In this document: piece after piece, positions 24,356-32,403 of the stretch
How the letters are laid out: each line of letters begins with the position of its first letter
How positions within the stretch are numbered: the first letter of the stretch is position 1
Assembly (NCBI RefSeq): GCF_030433685.1
Contig: NZ_JAROCF010000001.1
Coordinates: 3,224,001 to 3,288,000, forward strand
DNA: 64,000 nt
Source of the DNA: Leifsonia williamsii
Lineage (GTDB): Bacteria > Actinomycetota > Actinomycetes > Actinomycetales > Microbacteriaceae
Reading direction: 5' to 3'
Program-made: the position numbers and the translations under genes
Notes under the pieces: model-generated
The model's input: only the letters and a program-made list of their open reading frames with translations
Databases searched by the model: none
What the model was told of the DNA's origin: nothing

Positions 24356-25614
24356 TAGCGCACCGCTTTCACTCGGGCGACCGCGAGAGCACCCGCGAAC
24401 GCGAACAGTCCGGAGAGGACGAAGAGTCCCGTGAAGCCGCCCAGCGCCGCCACGATGCCGGCGCCGAACAGCGGCGCCATCGCCTGCGGCACGGCCATGG
24501 CGATGTTCATGATGCCGAGATCCTTGCCGCGGTTCTCGGGGTCGGGCAGCACCTGCGTCGCGAGCGCCTGGTCGACCGACAGGAAGCAGCCGTAGCCGAG
24601 ACCGAGCAGGCCGGCCGCGATCAGCGCCGCGGGGAGCGCCGGCACGAAGGCGAGCAGCAGCGCCGCGACCCCCTGCAGGGCGGAGGAGAGGAAGACGAAG
24701 GCCTTGCGCCTCCCGAGCCGGTCCGACAGCCGCCCGAGCACCAGGGACGCCACGATCACGAACACCATGTAGACGAGGATCAGGATGAGGAGGTCGTCGT
24801 CGGCATTCGGATCCTTCAGCCCGAATTCGAGGAAGTACAGCAGGAGGGACGTGCCGAACGCGTTGCCGAAGTTGACGAGCACGCGGCTGAGCAGCGTCCA
24901 GCCGAAGTCCGGGTGGCGGCGCGGGCTGATCCACAGCCCCTCCACGACGCCGCGCGCCGTCATGCGCTCGCGCAGCTCGCGCGGCAGCACCGCGTCGGGG
25001 AGGAAGAGGAAGGGGAGCACCAGCACGAGCAGCAGCACCGCCATCGCCGCGTAGCCGAGCAGCGCCCCGACGAACACGTATGTGACCAGCGCGACGCCCA
25101 GGATGATGCCCACCGCCTGCGGCGCGCTGATCCAGCCGGAGACGAAGCCGCGCTGATCGACCGGCACCTGGTCGCTGATCGTCGCGGTGAGGGCGGCCGT
25201 CAGCACGCAGAAGCCGATCAGCGCGAGCGACCAGAGGACGCCGATGCCGACGATGCCGGTCTGCATGCCGAGCAGGAGGAGCGATCCGGCGAACAGCAGC
25301 GCGCCTCCCGCGATCCACGGCCGGCGCCTCCCGAACCGGCTCGTCGTGCGGTCGGACAGCGCACCGGTGAGCGGATATGCGACGATCGCGCACACGCCCG
25401 AGATGCCGGAGACGACACCGAACGCGACGACGTTGTCGACCCAGGAGGTGGTGCCGAGCGTGTGCTGCACCTGATCGGGCAGCAGCTTCTGGATCGGCGC
25501 GAGCTGCGCCATCCACACCCCGAGCCAGGCGGTGGCGAAGGCGGCGATCCAGCGCCCGGGGACCCGGCGGACCGGTTCGGCGAAGACGGCGGGCGTCGCG
25601 GTGGTCTCGGTCAT
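24355..25614 (-). CDS. MFS transporter, 12 TM
   Basis: A 419-residue major facilitator with about 12 helices. The loop 2-3 signature is degenerate: GALSDRTTSRFGRRRPWI, which resembles the GPH/sugar cation symporter style. The matching C-terminal motif is LGRLSDRLGRRKAFVF. It would import or export the substrate of the coupled aldolase and oxidase. The ATG overlaps the TetR stop codon (ATGA). The GPH-like loop hints at a sugar-like solute, in line with the aldonolactone-type oxidase, but this is inference. Confidence 0.9.
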   Translation of the reverse strand: MTETTATPAVFAEPVRRVPGRWIAAFATAWLGVWMAQLAPIQKLLPDQVQHTLGTTSWVDNVVAFGVVSGISGVCAIVAYPLTGALSDRTTSRFGRRRPWIAGGALLFAGSLLLLGMQTGIVGIGVLWSLALIGFCVLTAALTATISDQVPVDQRGFVSGWISAPQAVGIILGVALVTYVFVGALLGYAAMAVLLLVLVLPFLFLPDAVLPRELRERMTARGVVEGLWISPRRHPDFGWTLLSRVLVNFGNAFGTSLLLYFLEFGLKDPNADDDLLILILVYMVFVIVASLVLGRLSDRLGRRKAFVFLSSALQGVAALLLAFVPALPAALIAAGLLGLGYGCFLSVDQALATQVLPDPENRGKDLGIMNIAMAVPQAMAPLFGAGIVAALGGFTGLFVLSGLFAFAGALAVARVKAVR

Positions 25615-26255
25615 CGGGAGGCTCCCGTCGTCGTGTTCGCCGCCGCCGCATGCTCGGTCGCCGGCCGGGCCAGGGCCGCGAGCGCCTCCACCGCGAAGTC
25701 GATGGTCGCCGCGGCCGCCTCGTCGTCGCGGGTGACCAGCCAGGCGATGGTGAGGCCGTCGGTGAGGGCGACGAGCGTGCGCGCCACCTGCGGCAGCGGC
25801 CGCGTCCACGTACTGCCCGTCAGCCGCGCGGTCTCGGCGGCGGTCTGCTCGGCGAGCTCGAAGTAGCGGTCGTACTGGCGGCGGGCGAGCGCCTCCATCC
25901 CCGGCTCGCGCAGCGCCCACTGGGTGAGCTCGAACATCGCCTTCTCGCGCCCGGGATCGGCGCGGACGCCGTCGAGGTAGTGCTGCAGGCCGGCCCGGAT
26001 CGCGGCGCGGAGGTCGCCGGGTGGAGACGCGAAAGCCGGGGCGAGATCCGAGCGCTCCTGCGCGACCACCGTGCCGATGAGCTCGCCCATCAGCTCGTCG
26101 CGCGAGGAGAAGACGTAGTGGAAGCTCGCCAGCGACATGCCGGCCTCGCCGACGATGCGGCGCGTGGTCGCGGCGGCGACGCCGTCGCGGGCGACGACGC
26201 GCAGGGCGGCGTCGATCAGGGCGGTGCGACGATCGGCGACGGGGATGCGCGTCAT
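25611..26255 (-). CDS. TetR/AcrR family regulator of the MFS-aldolase-oxidase operon
   Basis: A 214-residue regulator with an N-terminal HTH (TTRRIVGEAGMSLASFHYVF, about residues 30-49) and a C-terminal domain like TetR_C_6 (BetI-like). It is the first gene of the operon and its stop codon overlaps the MFS start. The ATG follows GAGGAG by 6 nt. A perfect 16-nt palindrome 61 bp upstream (26316-26331) is a candidate operator, so the operon is probably autoregulated. Confidence 0.9.
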   Translation of the reverse strand: MTRIPVADRRTALIDAALRVVARDGVAAATTRRIVGEAGMSLASFHYVFSSRDELMGELIGTVVAQERSDLAPAFASPPGDLRAAIRAGLQHYLDGVRADPGREKAMFELTQWALREPGMEALARRQYDRYFELAEQTAAETARLTGSTWTRPLPQVARTLVALTDGLTIAWLVTRDDEAAAATIDFAVEALAALARPATEHAAAANTTTGASR

Positions 26256-26315
26256 CGGTTCTCCTCGGGTACCCGGTGCTCCATTGCTCGGGACCGTGCG
26301 ACGGGTGCACGGAAG

Positions 26316-26331
26316 TGGGACGAGCGTCCCA
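26316..26331. promoter_or_regulatory. Candidate operator, perfect palindrome
   Basis: TGGGACGAGCGTCCCA is a perfect 7-bp inverted repeat with a 2-nt centre. It lies between the TetR-led operon (minus) and the Ig-like protein gene (plus), so it could act on either. It is the expected size for a TetR dimer site. Confidence 0.5.
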
Positions 26332-26403
26332 GTTGACAGTATGCCGTAAATCGGCGTCACCGGTTTGACAGCGACCGCGCGCCTCCCGGGACAATGGTCT
26401 TGA

Positions 26404-28704
26404 ATGCGGGGGAATCTGTCTGAAACGTCTCCACCAGTCCGGCCACGGGGGTCGACCGGACTGGTGTCCGTCATGCTGACCGCGGCCCTGGCCGCGCTCC
26501 TGCTCGCGGTGCCGGGACTGGTCGGGAGCGGTGCGGCGGCAGCCGAGCCCGTGACGGGTGCGACACCGTCGGCGGTCTCCGCTACTCCGTCGGCCGTGGC
26601 GCCGTCCGAGAGTGCGCCGTCCGCGAGCGCGCCGTCCGCGGTCGCCACGGCGCCACCGAGCAGCGATGCCCCCGCCGAGACCACGCCTCCGGCCACCACC
26701 CCGCCACCCACGCCCGAGCCTCCACAGCTCGACCCGCTGCCCACCCGTCTGGTCACCAGCCTGCCCTTGCGCGTCTCCGGTTCGGGCAGCGACGGCGACA
26801 CCGTCGATGTCTCGGCCGGCGCCGCCTCCGTGGCCGGCGCGCGCTGCCAGGCCCCGGTGTCGAAGGGGCGCTGGAGCTGCGCGCTGGCCGACCCGCCGGA
26901 CGGGCCGAACGTGATCATCCGCGCCGAGTCGCGCACCTCCGGGCTCGCGCAGACCGGGCGGGTCGACGTGCTGTCGCCGCCCAGCATCGCCTCGCAGAGC
27001 GGCGCGGCGACCGGAGGCGGCGTCCGCGGCACCGCCTACCCCCGCGCCACCGTCACCGTCACCGCCGAGACCGGGGCGAGCTGCACCTTCCCCGCCGATT
27101 CGACCGGCCAATGGGGCTGCGTGCTGACGGGGAGGCTGCCGGACGGCCCGCACACCGTGACCGCCACCCAGGTGGCCGGCTTCTCCTCCGAGCGCTCGGC
27201 GAAGAGCGCGCCCTTCCGCATCGTCGTCGACACCGTCGCTCCTGCCGCCCCGCGCATCACCTCGCCCGCCGCCGGGACGCGCCTGACCCCCGGAGCGCCG
27301 GCCGCCTTCAGCGGGACCGGCGAGGAGGGCGACGCCGTCACCGTCTACGCGAGCACCGACTCCGGCACCAGCGTGCTCTGCACCGTCGCTGTCATGGGAG
27401 GCGCCTGGTCGTGCTCGGGCAGCCTCCCGGAGGGCGCGTACACCGTCTCCGCTCTGCAGCGCGACCGGGCCGGCAACGTGAGCGCCGGCAGCAACGGCGT
27501 GGCACTGACCGTAGCAGCGCCTTCGTCGCCGTCGGCCACCCCGTCGCCCTCGCGGACGCCGTCGCCCACGCGGACACCCGCTCCCACCGCTCCCCCGAAC
27601 ACCGCGCCGGCCGTGCCGCCCGCGGCCCCTGGCCCGCCCGCGCCGAGCCGACCCGATACCGACGGCTGGGTGGGAACGCCGTTCTCCACCACCTCGGCGC
27701 CGCAAGTCGACGCTGCGTCGGTCCCGGTCTGGCTGCGGTCGGTGGCGCTGGCGCTGGCCGCCCTGATCCTGCTGGTGCTGCCCGCGCGACTGCTCGCGGC
27801 GACGATCGCCCGCGGGCGGGGTCCGCGCGAGGCGTCCGGGGCGCGCCCCTCGCTCTTCGGCCGCAACCGGCCGCGGGCGGAGCTCGGGGAGGCCGATGCC
27901 CTGTTCGGCGTGCGAACCGCTCCTTCCGACGCCGTCGCCGGCCCCGATGCGCCTGCCGGGCGGCACGCCTCCGGCCCTGCGCAGCCGGTGTGGCTCGCAC
28001 CCGTCGTCGGCGCGGCGGCCGCAGCACTGATCACGCTGTCGACCTCGGTGCGCGACGTCGGCGCGTACACCCGTCTGCTCCTGGCCGTGGCGCTCGCGGT
28101 CGCGGCGATCAACGCCGTCTGGCTGCTCTCGGCGCGCGGGCTGTCCCGGCACCTCGGCGTGCGCGTGCCGCGCGTGGTGGTGCGGCCGTGGATGCTGGTG
28201 ATCGTGGCAGCGGCGGCCATCGGTTCCCGTCTCCTCGGCCTCGAACCCGCGCTGCTGTTCGGACTGGTGCTCGGAACGCTGTTCGCGGACGACTTGGGCC
28301 GCGCCCGTCGCGGCCGCGTGGCCGCGCTGCAGCTGTCTGCGACGGCCGCCCTCGGCGTGCTCGCCTGGCTGCTCGTCGGCGTGCTGCCCGAGCCGACCGG
28401 CTCGGTGTCGGCCTTCGTGGTCGAGCTGGCGAACGCCCTCGCCCTGGTCGGCATCGGCTCGACGGCGATCGCGCTGCTGCCCCTCGGCGGGCTGGCCGGT
28501 CGGGCCGTGTTCCAGTGGTCCCTGCCCGTGTGGCTCGGGATCAGCGTGGTCGTCGACACCGTGCTGTTCGCGGTGCTGCTGCCCGTGGCCTCCCTCGTCG
28601 AGAACGGCAGCGGACTCGCCGTCGCCGGCATCGCCGCGCTCGCCTTCGCGGTGCTGAGCGTCTCGGCGTGGCTGTGGGAGCGCTACGTGGAGCCGGCGCG
28701 CTGA
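26404..28704 (+). CDS. Large surface protein: Ig-like repeats plus multi-TM C-terminus
   Basis: A 766-residue protein of unknown role. A signal peptide or anchor (about residues 19-48) leads to an Ala/Ser/Thr/Pro-rich stretch. Then come two or three bacterial Ig-like modules (about 110-375; repeated GxGxxGDxVxVxA and xxGxWSCxxxxLxDGxxxVxA patterns, each with a Cys pair), a Pro/Thr/Ser linker (about 378-425), and from about 438 onward roughly ten hydrophobic helices. The extracellular Ig part suggests binding or adhesion. The long polytopic C-terminus is unusual for an adhesin. It is a lone gene between a TetR operon and a convergent YchJ-like gene. Confidence 0.8.
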   Translation: MRGNLSETSPPVRPRGSTGLVSVMLTAALAALLLAVPGLVGSGAAAAEPVTGATPSAVSATPSAVAPSESAPSASAPSAVATAPPSSDAPAETTPPATTPPPTPEPPQLDPLPTRLVTSLPLRVSGSGSDGDTVDVSAGAASVAGARCQAPVSKGRWSCALADPPDGPNVIIRAESRTSGLAQTGRVDVLSPPSIASQSGAATGGGVRGTAYPRATVTVTAETGASCTFPADSTGQWGCVLTGRLPDGPHTVTATQVAGFSSERSAKSAPFRIVVDTVAPAAPRITSPAAGTRLTPGAPAAFSGTGEEGDAVTVYASTDSGTSVLCTVAVMGGAWSCSGSLPEGAYTVSALQRDRAGNVSAGSNGVALTVAAPSSPSATPSPSRTPSPTRTPAPTAPPNTAPAVPPAAPGPPAPSRPDTDGWVGTPFSTTSAPQVDAASVPVWLRSVALALAALILLVLPARLLAATIARGRGPREASGARPSLFGRNRPRAELGEADALFGVRTAPSDAVAGPDAPAGRHASGPAQPVWLAPVVGAAAAALITLSTSVRDVGAYTRLLLAVALAVAAINAVWLLSARGLSRHLGVRVPRVVVRPWMLVIVAAAAIGSRLLGLEPALLFGLVLGTLFADDLGRARRGRVAALQLSATAALGVLAWLLVGVLPEPTGSVSAFVVELANALALVGIGSTAIALLPLGGLAGRAVFQWSLPVWLGISVVVDTVLFAVLLPVASLVENGSGLAVAGIAALAFAVLSVSAWLWERYVEPAR

Positions 28705-28711
28705 GCGCTGC

Positions 28712-29083
28712 TCACACGGCCGAGACGTAGAACCAGTCGCGGCCCTCCCGCACGAACCGCGACACCTCGTGCAGTTGCCCGCGCTCGTCGCCGCGGTAGT
28801 ACGCCGTGAACGCGACGACCCCGTCGCGGTCGAACGGCCCTCCCCGCTCCGTGCGCTCGATGTCGAGCCGGTACCAGCGCACGCGGTCGTCGAGGTCGAG
28901 CTCGGCGGGCCGGGTCGAGGGGTGCCAGCTGCGCAGCAGGTAGCCGGCGTCGCCGAGGGCGAAGGCCGAGAACCGGGACCGCATCAGCCGCTCCGCGGTC
29001 GGCGCCGGCTCGCCGCGGTGCAGAGGCCCGCAGCACTCGTCGTACGGCGAGCCGCTGAGGCAGGGGCAGCGGAGCGCGGACAC
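28712..29083 (-). CDS. YchJ family protein (UPF0225) with SEC-C zinc motif
   Basis: A 123-residue protein. The N-terminal CPCLSGSPYDECCGP is a SEC-C-like zinc-binding motif, and the following NTF2-like domain contains RLMRSRFSAFALGDAGYLLRSWHP (in part). The family is widespread but its function is unknown. The GTG at 29083 is preceded by TAGGCT 7 nt upstream. Reading frames further upstream have no ribosome binding site. It is convergent with the Ig-like protein gene, with 7 bp between the stop codons. Confidence 0.88.
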   Translation of the reverse strand: MSALRCPCLSGSPYDECCGPLHRGEPAPTAERLMRSRFSAFALGDAGYLLRSWHPSTRPAELDLDDRVRWYRLDIERTERGGPFDRDGVVAFTAYYRGDERGQLHEVSRFVREGRDWFYVSAV

Positions 29084-29090
29084 GCATCCG

Positions 29091-29096
29091 AGCCTA
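29091..29096 (-). promoter_or_regulatory. Putative -10 box (TAGGCT) of YchJ-like gene
   Basis: TAGGCT lies 7 nt before the GTG at 29083. It supports that start and leaderless expression. Confidence 0.5.
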
Positions 29097-29235
29097 CCGC
29101 CGGAGGTGTCCGCCCTCTCCGCCGCGCCCCCACTCGACAGAAAGGACCCGGCCGGGGCGTGTCGGGGGATCACGCGCCTCGGCCGGGTCGGGGACACCTC
29201 ACCAGAAACGGTGTCGAGCACATCATCCCGCCGCC

Positions 29236-29277
29236 GGTTGAGCGCCGCCCCTCAATCGACTGAGGGACCTCTCAACC
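29236..29277. repeat. Nested inverted repeat upstream of a 35-residue peptide
   Basis: The outer arms GGTTGAG/CTCAACC enclose the inner arms CCCTCA/TGAGGG with an ATCGAC loop. The structure lies in the 240-bp region between the divergent YchJ-like gene and the small peptide gene, upstream of the latter's -10 box. It could be an operator or a structured element. I see no gene in this gap. Confidence 0.5.
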
Positions 29278-29310
29278 GCGGCGAGGCGGCGAGCCCGAGC
29301 GCCGGGGCGG

Positions 29311-29316
29311 TAGGCT
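29311..29316 (+). promoter_or_regulatory. Putative -10 box (TAGGCT) of the 35-residue peptide
   Basis: TAGGCT lies 7 nt before the ATG at 29324 with no Shine-Dalgarno. This is the same arrangement as for the divergent YchJ-like gene. Confidence 0.45.
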
Positions 29317-29323
29317 GGGGTTC

Positions 29324-29431
29324 ATGGAAGGTCTGCTCATCGGTTTCATCTGGCTCGTCGTGCTCGTGGGCGGCGGCATCGCGACCGCTGCCATCGTCCA
29401 GATGATCAAGTCGCCGTTCCGCGACCGCTGA
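29324..29431 (+). CDS. Small single-pass membrane peptide, 35 residues
   Basis: A short gene encoding a peptide that starts MEGLLIGFIWLVVLVGGG and ends IKSPFRDR. Nearly the whole length is one hydrophobic helix (about residues 3-27) with a short basic C-terminal tail, probably cytosolic. Support comes from the well-placed -10 box, coding-like GC-rich third positions and the amphipathic end. No homologue is recalled with certainty and the function is unknown. It is followed 34 bp later by a tRNA-Leu gene on the same strand. Confidence 0.6.
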   Translation: MEGLLIGFIWLVVLVGGGIATAAIVQMIKSPFRDR

Positions 29432-29465
29432 CGCCCCGGGGGCGCAGCGTCCCCGCGCCGGCTCC

Positions 29466-29539
29466 GCCCCCATAGCCCAATCGGTAGAGGCAGGCGACTT
29501 AAAATCGCCCGAGTGTGGGTTCGAGTCCCACTGGGGGTA
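29466..29539 (+). tRNA. tRNA-Leu(UAA), short variable arm
   Basis: A 74-nt cloverleaf: acceptor GCCCCCA pairs with TGGGGGT plus discriminator A. The anticodon stem GGCGA/TCGCC holds the loop CTTAAAA (anticodon TAA), and the T arm is GTGGG TTCGAGT CCCAC. The variable loop is only 5 nt (CGAGT), whereas canonical bacterial tRNA-Leu has a long class II arm. The CCA end is not encoded. It is not bldA-like in structure. Confidence 0.9.
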
Positions 29540-29628
29540 CTTCGCTACGGCCCCTTCTGCGGTCGCACCTTCTCACGACCCTGTCGCGATGCAGTCCTCT
29601 CCGCGCACGATCCTTTTCCGTGAACGCA

Positions 29629-29666
29629 CGAAGGCCCGGCCACCCTCCTCGGGTGCCGGGCCTTCG
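29629..29666. terminator. Terminator hairpin downstream of ndh
   Basis: A long stem (CGAAGGCCCGGC with CCGGGCCTTCG, extended by CACCC/GGGTG with one bulged base) around a CTCCT-type loop. It lies 10 bp after the ndh stop codon on the minus strand and could also end the tRNA transcript from the plus strand. Confidence 0.7.
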
Positions 29667-29676
29667 ACGCGTGGCC

Positions 29677-31080
29677 TTACTTGGCGGGCGCGGGCTCCTT
29701 GGCCTTCGACGCCTTGGCCGGAGCCGCGGCGGGCTCCGCCGCCGGAGCGGCCTCGACGGCCGGCTTCGGGCGGGCGGCGAACTCCTCGAAGGCGCCGCGC
29801 GGGTTCGACAGGCCGGGGAGCGACACGATGTCGCGGCCGAGCCAGAAGTTGTTCCACCAGCCCCACAGCACGCGCCACTTGCGCTCCCACGACGGCATCG
29901 CCAGGCCGTGGTAGCCGCGGTGGGCGAGCCAGCCGACGACGCCCTTGATCGCGAGCTTGCCGGACTGCAGCACGCCGATGCCGACGCCGAGGCCGGCGAC
30001 CGCGCCGAGGCTCTTGTGGTAGTACTGGCGCGGCAGCTCGCCGCGCATGTCGGCGACGAGGTTCTTCGCGAGCAGCTTCGCCTGGCGGACGGCGTGCTGG
30101 GCGTTCGGCACGCAGTAGCCGCCGACGCCGTTGCCGGTCAGGTCGGGGACGGCCGAGACGTCGCCGGCGCCCCAGGCGCCCTCGATGATCTCCTCCTCGG
30201 TGCCGACGCGGAGGTCCGCGCGCACGCGCAGGCGGCCGCGCTCCTCGATCGGGAGGTCGGTGTGGCGCACCACGGTCGGGTTCGCCATGACGCCCGCGGT
30301 CCAGACGATGAGGTCGGACTCGAAGGACTCGCCGGTGGAGAGCTGGATGACGCCGTCGACCGCGCTCTGCAGCTGGGTCTCGAGGTGGATCTGCGCGCCG
30401 CGCTCCGCCAGGTTCTTGATGACCCAGTGGCTGGTCGGGAGCGACACCTCCGGCATGATCCGGCCCATCGCCTCGATCAGGTGGAAGTGGGTGTCCTCGA
30501 ACGAGATCTCCGGGTACTTCGACAGCAGCGAGCTGGCGAACGAGCGCAGCTCGGCGAAGATCTCGATGCCGGCGAAGCCGCCGCCGACGACGACGACGGT
30601 CAGCAGGCGGTCGCGCTCCGGGCCGGCCGGCAGCGCGGCGGCCTTGTCGAAGTTCTCGAGCAGGCGGTCGCGGATGAACACGGCCTCCTCGATCGTCTTG
30701 AGGCCGACGGCCTGGTCGGCGACGCCCGGGATCGGGAAGGTGCGCGAGACGGCGCCCGCGGTCACCACGACGATGTCGTACGCGAACTCGTACGCCTCGC
30801 CGATCGCCGGCTGGATGGTGGCGGTCTTCTTGGCGTGGTCGATGTAGGTGACCTTGGCCGAGATGATGTTCGTGGTCTTGAGGTGGCGGCGGTGCGCGAC
30901 CACCGCATGACGCGGCTCGATGGAGCCGGAGGCCACCTCGGGGAGGAACGGCTGGTACGTCATGTACGGCAGCGGGTCGACCATGGTGACCTCGGCCTCG
31001 CCCTTGCGAAGCTGCTTCTCGAGCTTCCAAGCGGTGTAGAAGCCGGCGTAGCCACCGCCGACGATCAGGATTTTGGGCAC
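29677..31080 (-). CDS. ndh: Type II NADH dehydrogenase (NDH-2)
   Basis: A 467-residue flavoprotein that passes electrons from NADH to menaquinone without pumping protons, at the inner face of the membrane. The N-terminal FAD motif is ILIVGGGYAGFYTAWKLE and the second dinucleotide site is VVVVGGGFAGIEIFAEL. The late FAD segment is VSAVPDLTGNGVGGYCVPNAQHA (in part). A Pro/Ala/Lys-rich low-complexity tail of about 40 residues ends the protein. I chose the GTG at 31080 because GAGGAG lies 10 nt upstream; a more distal ATG at 31101 would include that site in the gene. It is probably a single gene with its own terminator. Confidence 0.93.
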   Translation of the reverse strand: MPKILIVGGGYAGFYTAWKLEKQLRKGEAEVTMVDPLPYMTYQPFLPEVASGSIEPRHAVVAHRRHLKTTNIISAKVTYIDHAKKTATIQPAIGEAYEFAYDIVVVTAGAVSRTFPIPGVADQAVGLKTIEEAVFIRDRLLENFDKAAALPAGPERDRLLTVVVVGGGFAGIEIFAELRSFASSLLSKYPEISFEDTHFHLIEAMGRIMPEVSLPTSHWVIKNLAERGAQIHLETQLQSAVDGVIQLSTGESFESDLIVWTAGVMANPTVVRHTDLPIEERGRLRVRADLRVGTEEEIIEGAWGAGDVSAVPDLTGNGVGGYCVPNAQHAVRQAKLLAKNLVADMRGELPRQYYHKSLGAVAGLGVGIGVLQSGKLAIKGVVGWLAHRGYHGLAMPSWERKWRVLWGWWNNFWLGRDIVSLPGLSNPRGAFEEFAARPKPAVEAAPAAEPAAAPAKASKAKEPAPAK

Positions 31081-31119
31081 AGTGATGCGTCTCCTCAGCA
31101 CGAAAGTATGGATGACAGG

Positions 31120-32403
31120 CTACTCCCTGGAAGCCCTCCGCCTGAAATGGAGCCACGCCCCCACGCCGCCGAGGGCGAACAGGGCGAGGAATCCGGCGAT
31201 CAGGCTGAACGGCAACCAGAAGGTGGTGAGGACGCCCCATTGCGGCCAGAAGAACGATTTCCATGGTAGCGCGCGCTCGGGCGCGAGTTTCACGGGGGCC
31301 GGCGCCTGGCCCTGCGCGCTGCCGCCGGGTGCGGGCGCCGACGGCGACTCGGCGCGGCGGTGGACGCGGATCCACTCGGTCAGATCGCCCATCGGGTTGG
31401 CCGAGACGTGCGGGACGTCGGCGGTCACGGCCGCGGCCGCGTCGAGCAGCCCGTAACCGTAGATCGGGCTGGGGACCGCGCCGCCCGCCGCCGGCCGGGC
31501 CGTGCGGATGATCCGCTCGATGACGTCGGGGGCCTTCAGCTCGGGATGGGCCGCCCGCACCAGCGCGACGGCGCCCGAGACCAGCGGCGCGGCGCCGCTG
31601 GTGCCCTCCCACTGCACGTAGCCTCCGCCCGGATTCGCGCCGACGAGCTGTTCACTCGGCGCCGAGACCCCGATCGTGATGCCCTGCGAGGAAGCGTCGA
31701 AGCTGGCCATGCCCTGCCGGTCGACGCCCGCGACGGTGAGCACGCCCGGGATGGTCGCCGGGGCGCCGACCTCGGTCGTGCCGCTCCCCCGGTTGCCCGC
31801 CGCTGCGACGACGACGACGTCGTGCGAGAACGCGTACTGGAAGGCGTCGTCCCACGAGGTCGGCCAGTCGAGGGTGTTGCGGGTGAGCGACATGTTGATC
31901 ACGGAGGCGCCGTTGTCGACGGCCCAGCGGATCGCCTGCGCGATCTGCTCGTCGCTGCCGACGGCGCCCATGGCCTTGCCGAGGGCGACGGAGGCGGTGA
32001 GGATGCTCGCCTCGGGCGCCGCGCCCAGCACGCCGTCGTCGGGCCCGGTGCCGCGCCCGGCGAGCAGGGAGGCGACCCAGGTGCCATGATCGGCCGCGTC
32101 GCCGTCGCCGAGCGGGCGCTGCCCGTTCGCGGCGCCGACGCCGGAGACGTCGGTCCCGCCGACGACCGCGCCCGCGAGGTCGCGGACGCTCCCGTCGACG
32201 CCCGTGTCGATGACGGCGACCTTCACCCCGGCGCCGCGGGTCGTGTTCCAGGCCTGGGCGAAGCCGTAGTCGTTCAGCCAGTACTGGAGGTCGCGGACCT
32301 GGTCCGCGCGGGCGGGCGTCGCCCCGGCGAGCACGAGGGCGACCGCCGTCACGGCGGCCGCGATCCCCGCGACCCCTCGGCGCAGGCGCCCGGCAGCGGT
32401 CAT
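31120..32403 (-). CDS. S8 subtilisin-like serine protease, mycosin-like, membrane anchored
   Basis: A 427-residue secreted protease. The signal peptide ends near TPARAD (about residue 33). The catalytic triad is intact: Asp-66 in VAVIDTGVDG, His-106 in DHGTWVAS, Ser-269 in EGTSGAAPLVSG, with oxyanion Asn-204 in AAAGNRG. After a Pro-rich linker (about 350-375), a C-terminal membrane helix is followed by FRRRASRE. This is the architecture of type VII secretion mycosins (MycP). No EccC, EccB or WXG100 gene is present. Its ATG overlaps the DUF501 stop codon (ATGA), so it belongs to the eno-side division gene cluster. Confidence 0.88.
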   Translation of the reverse strand: MTAAGRLRRGVAGIAAAVTAVALVLAGATPARADQVRDLQYWLNDYGFAQAWNTTRGAGVKVAVIDTGVDGSVRDLAGAVVGGTDVSGVGAANGQRPLGDGDAADHGTWVASLLAGRGTGPDDGVLGAAPEASILTASVALGKAMGAVGSDEQIAQAIRWAVDNGASVINMSLTRNTLDWPTSWDDAFQYAFSHDVVVVAAAGNRGSGTTEVGAPATIPGVLTVAGVDRQGMASFDASSQGITIGVSAPSEQLVGANPGGGYVQWEGTSGAAPLVSGAVALVRAAHPELKAPDVIERIIRTARPAAGGAVPSPIYGYGLLDAAAAVTADVPHVSANPMGDLTEWIRVHRRAESPSAPAPGGSAQGQAPAPVKLAPERALPWKSFFWPQWGVLTTFWLPFSLIAGFLALFALGGVGAWLHFRRRASRE

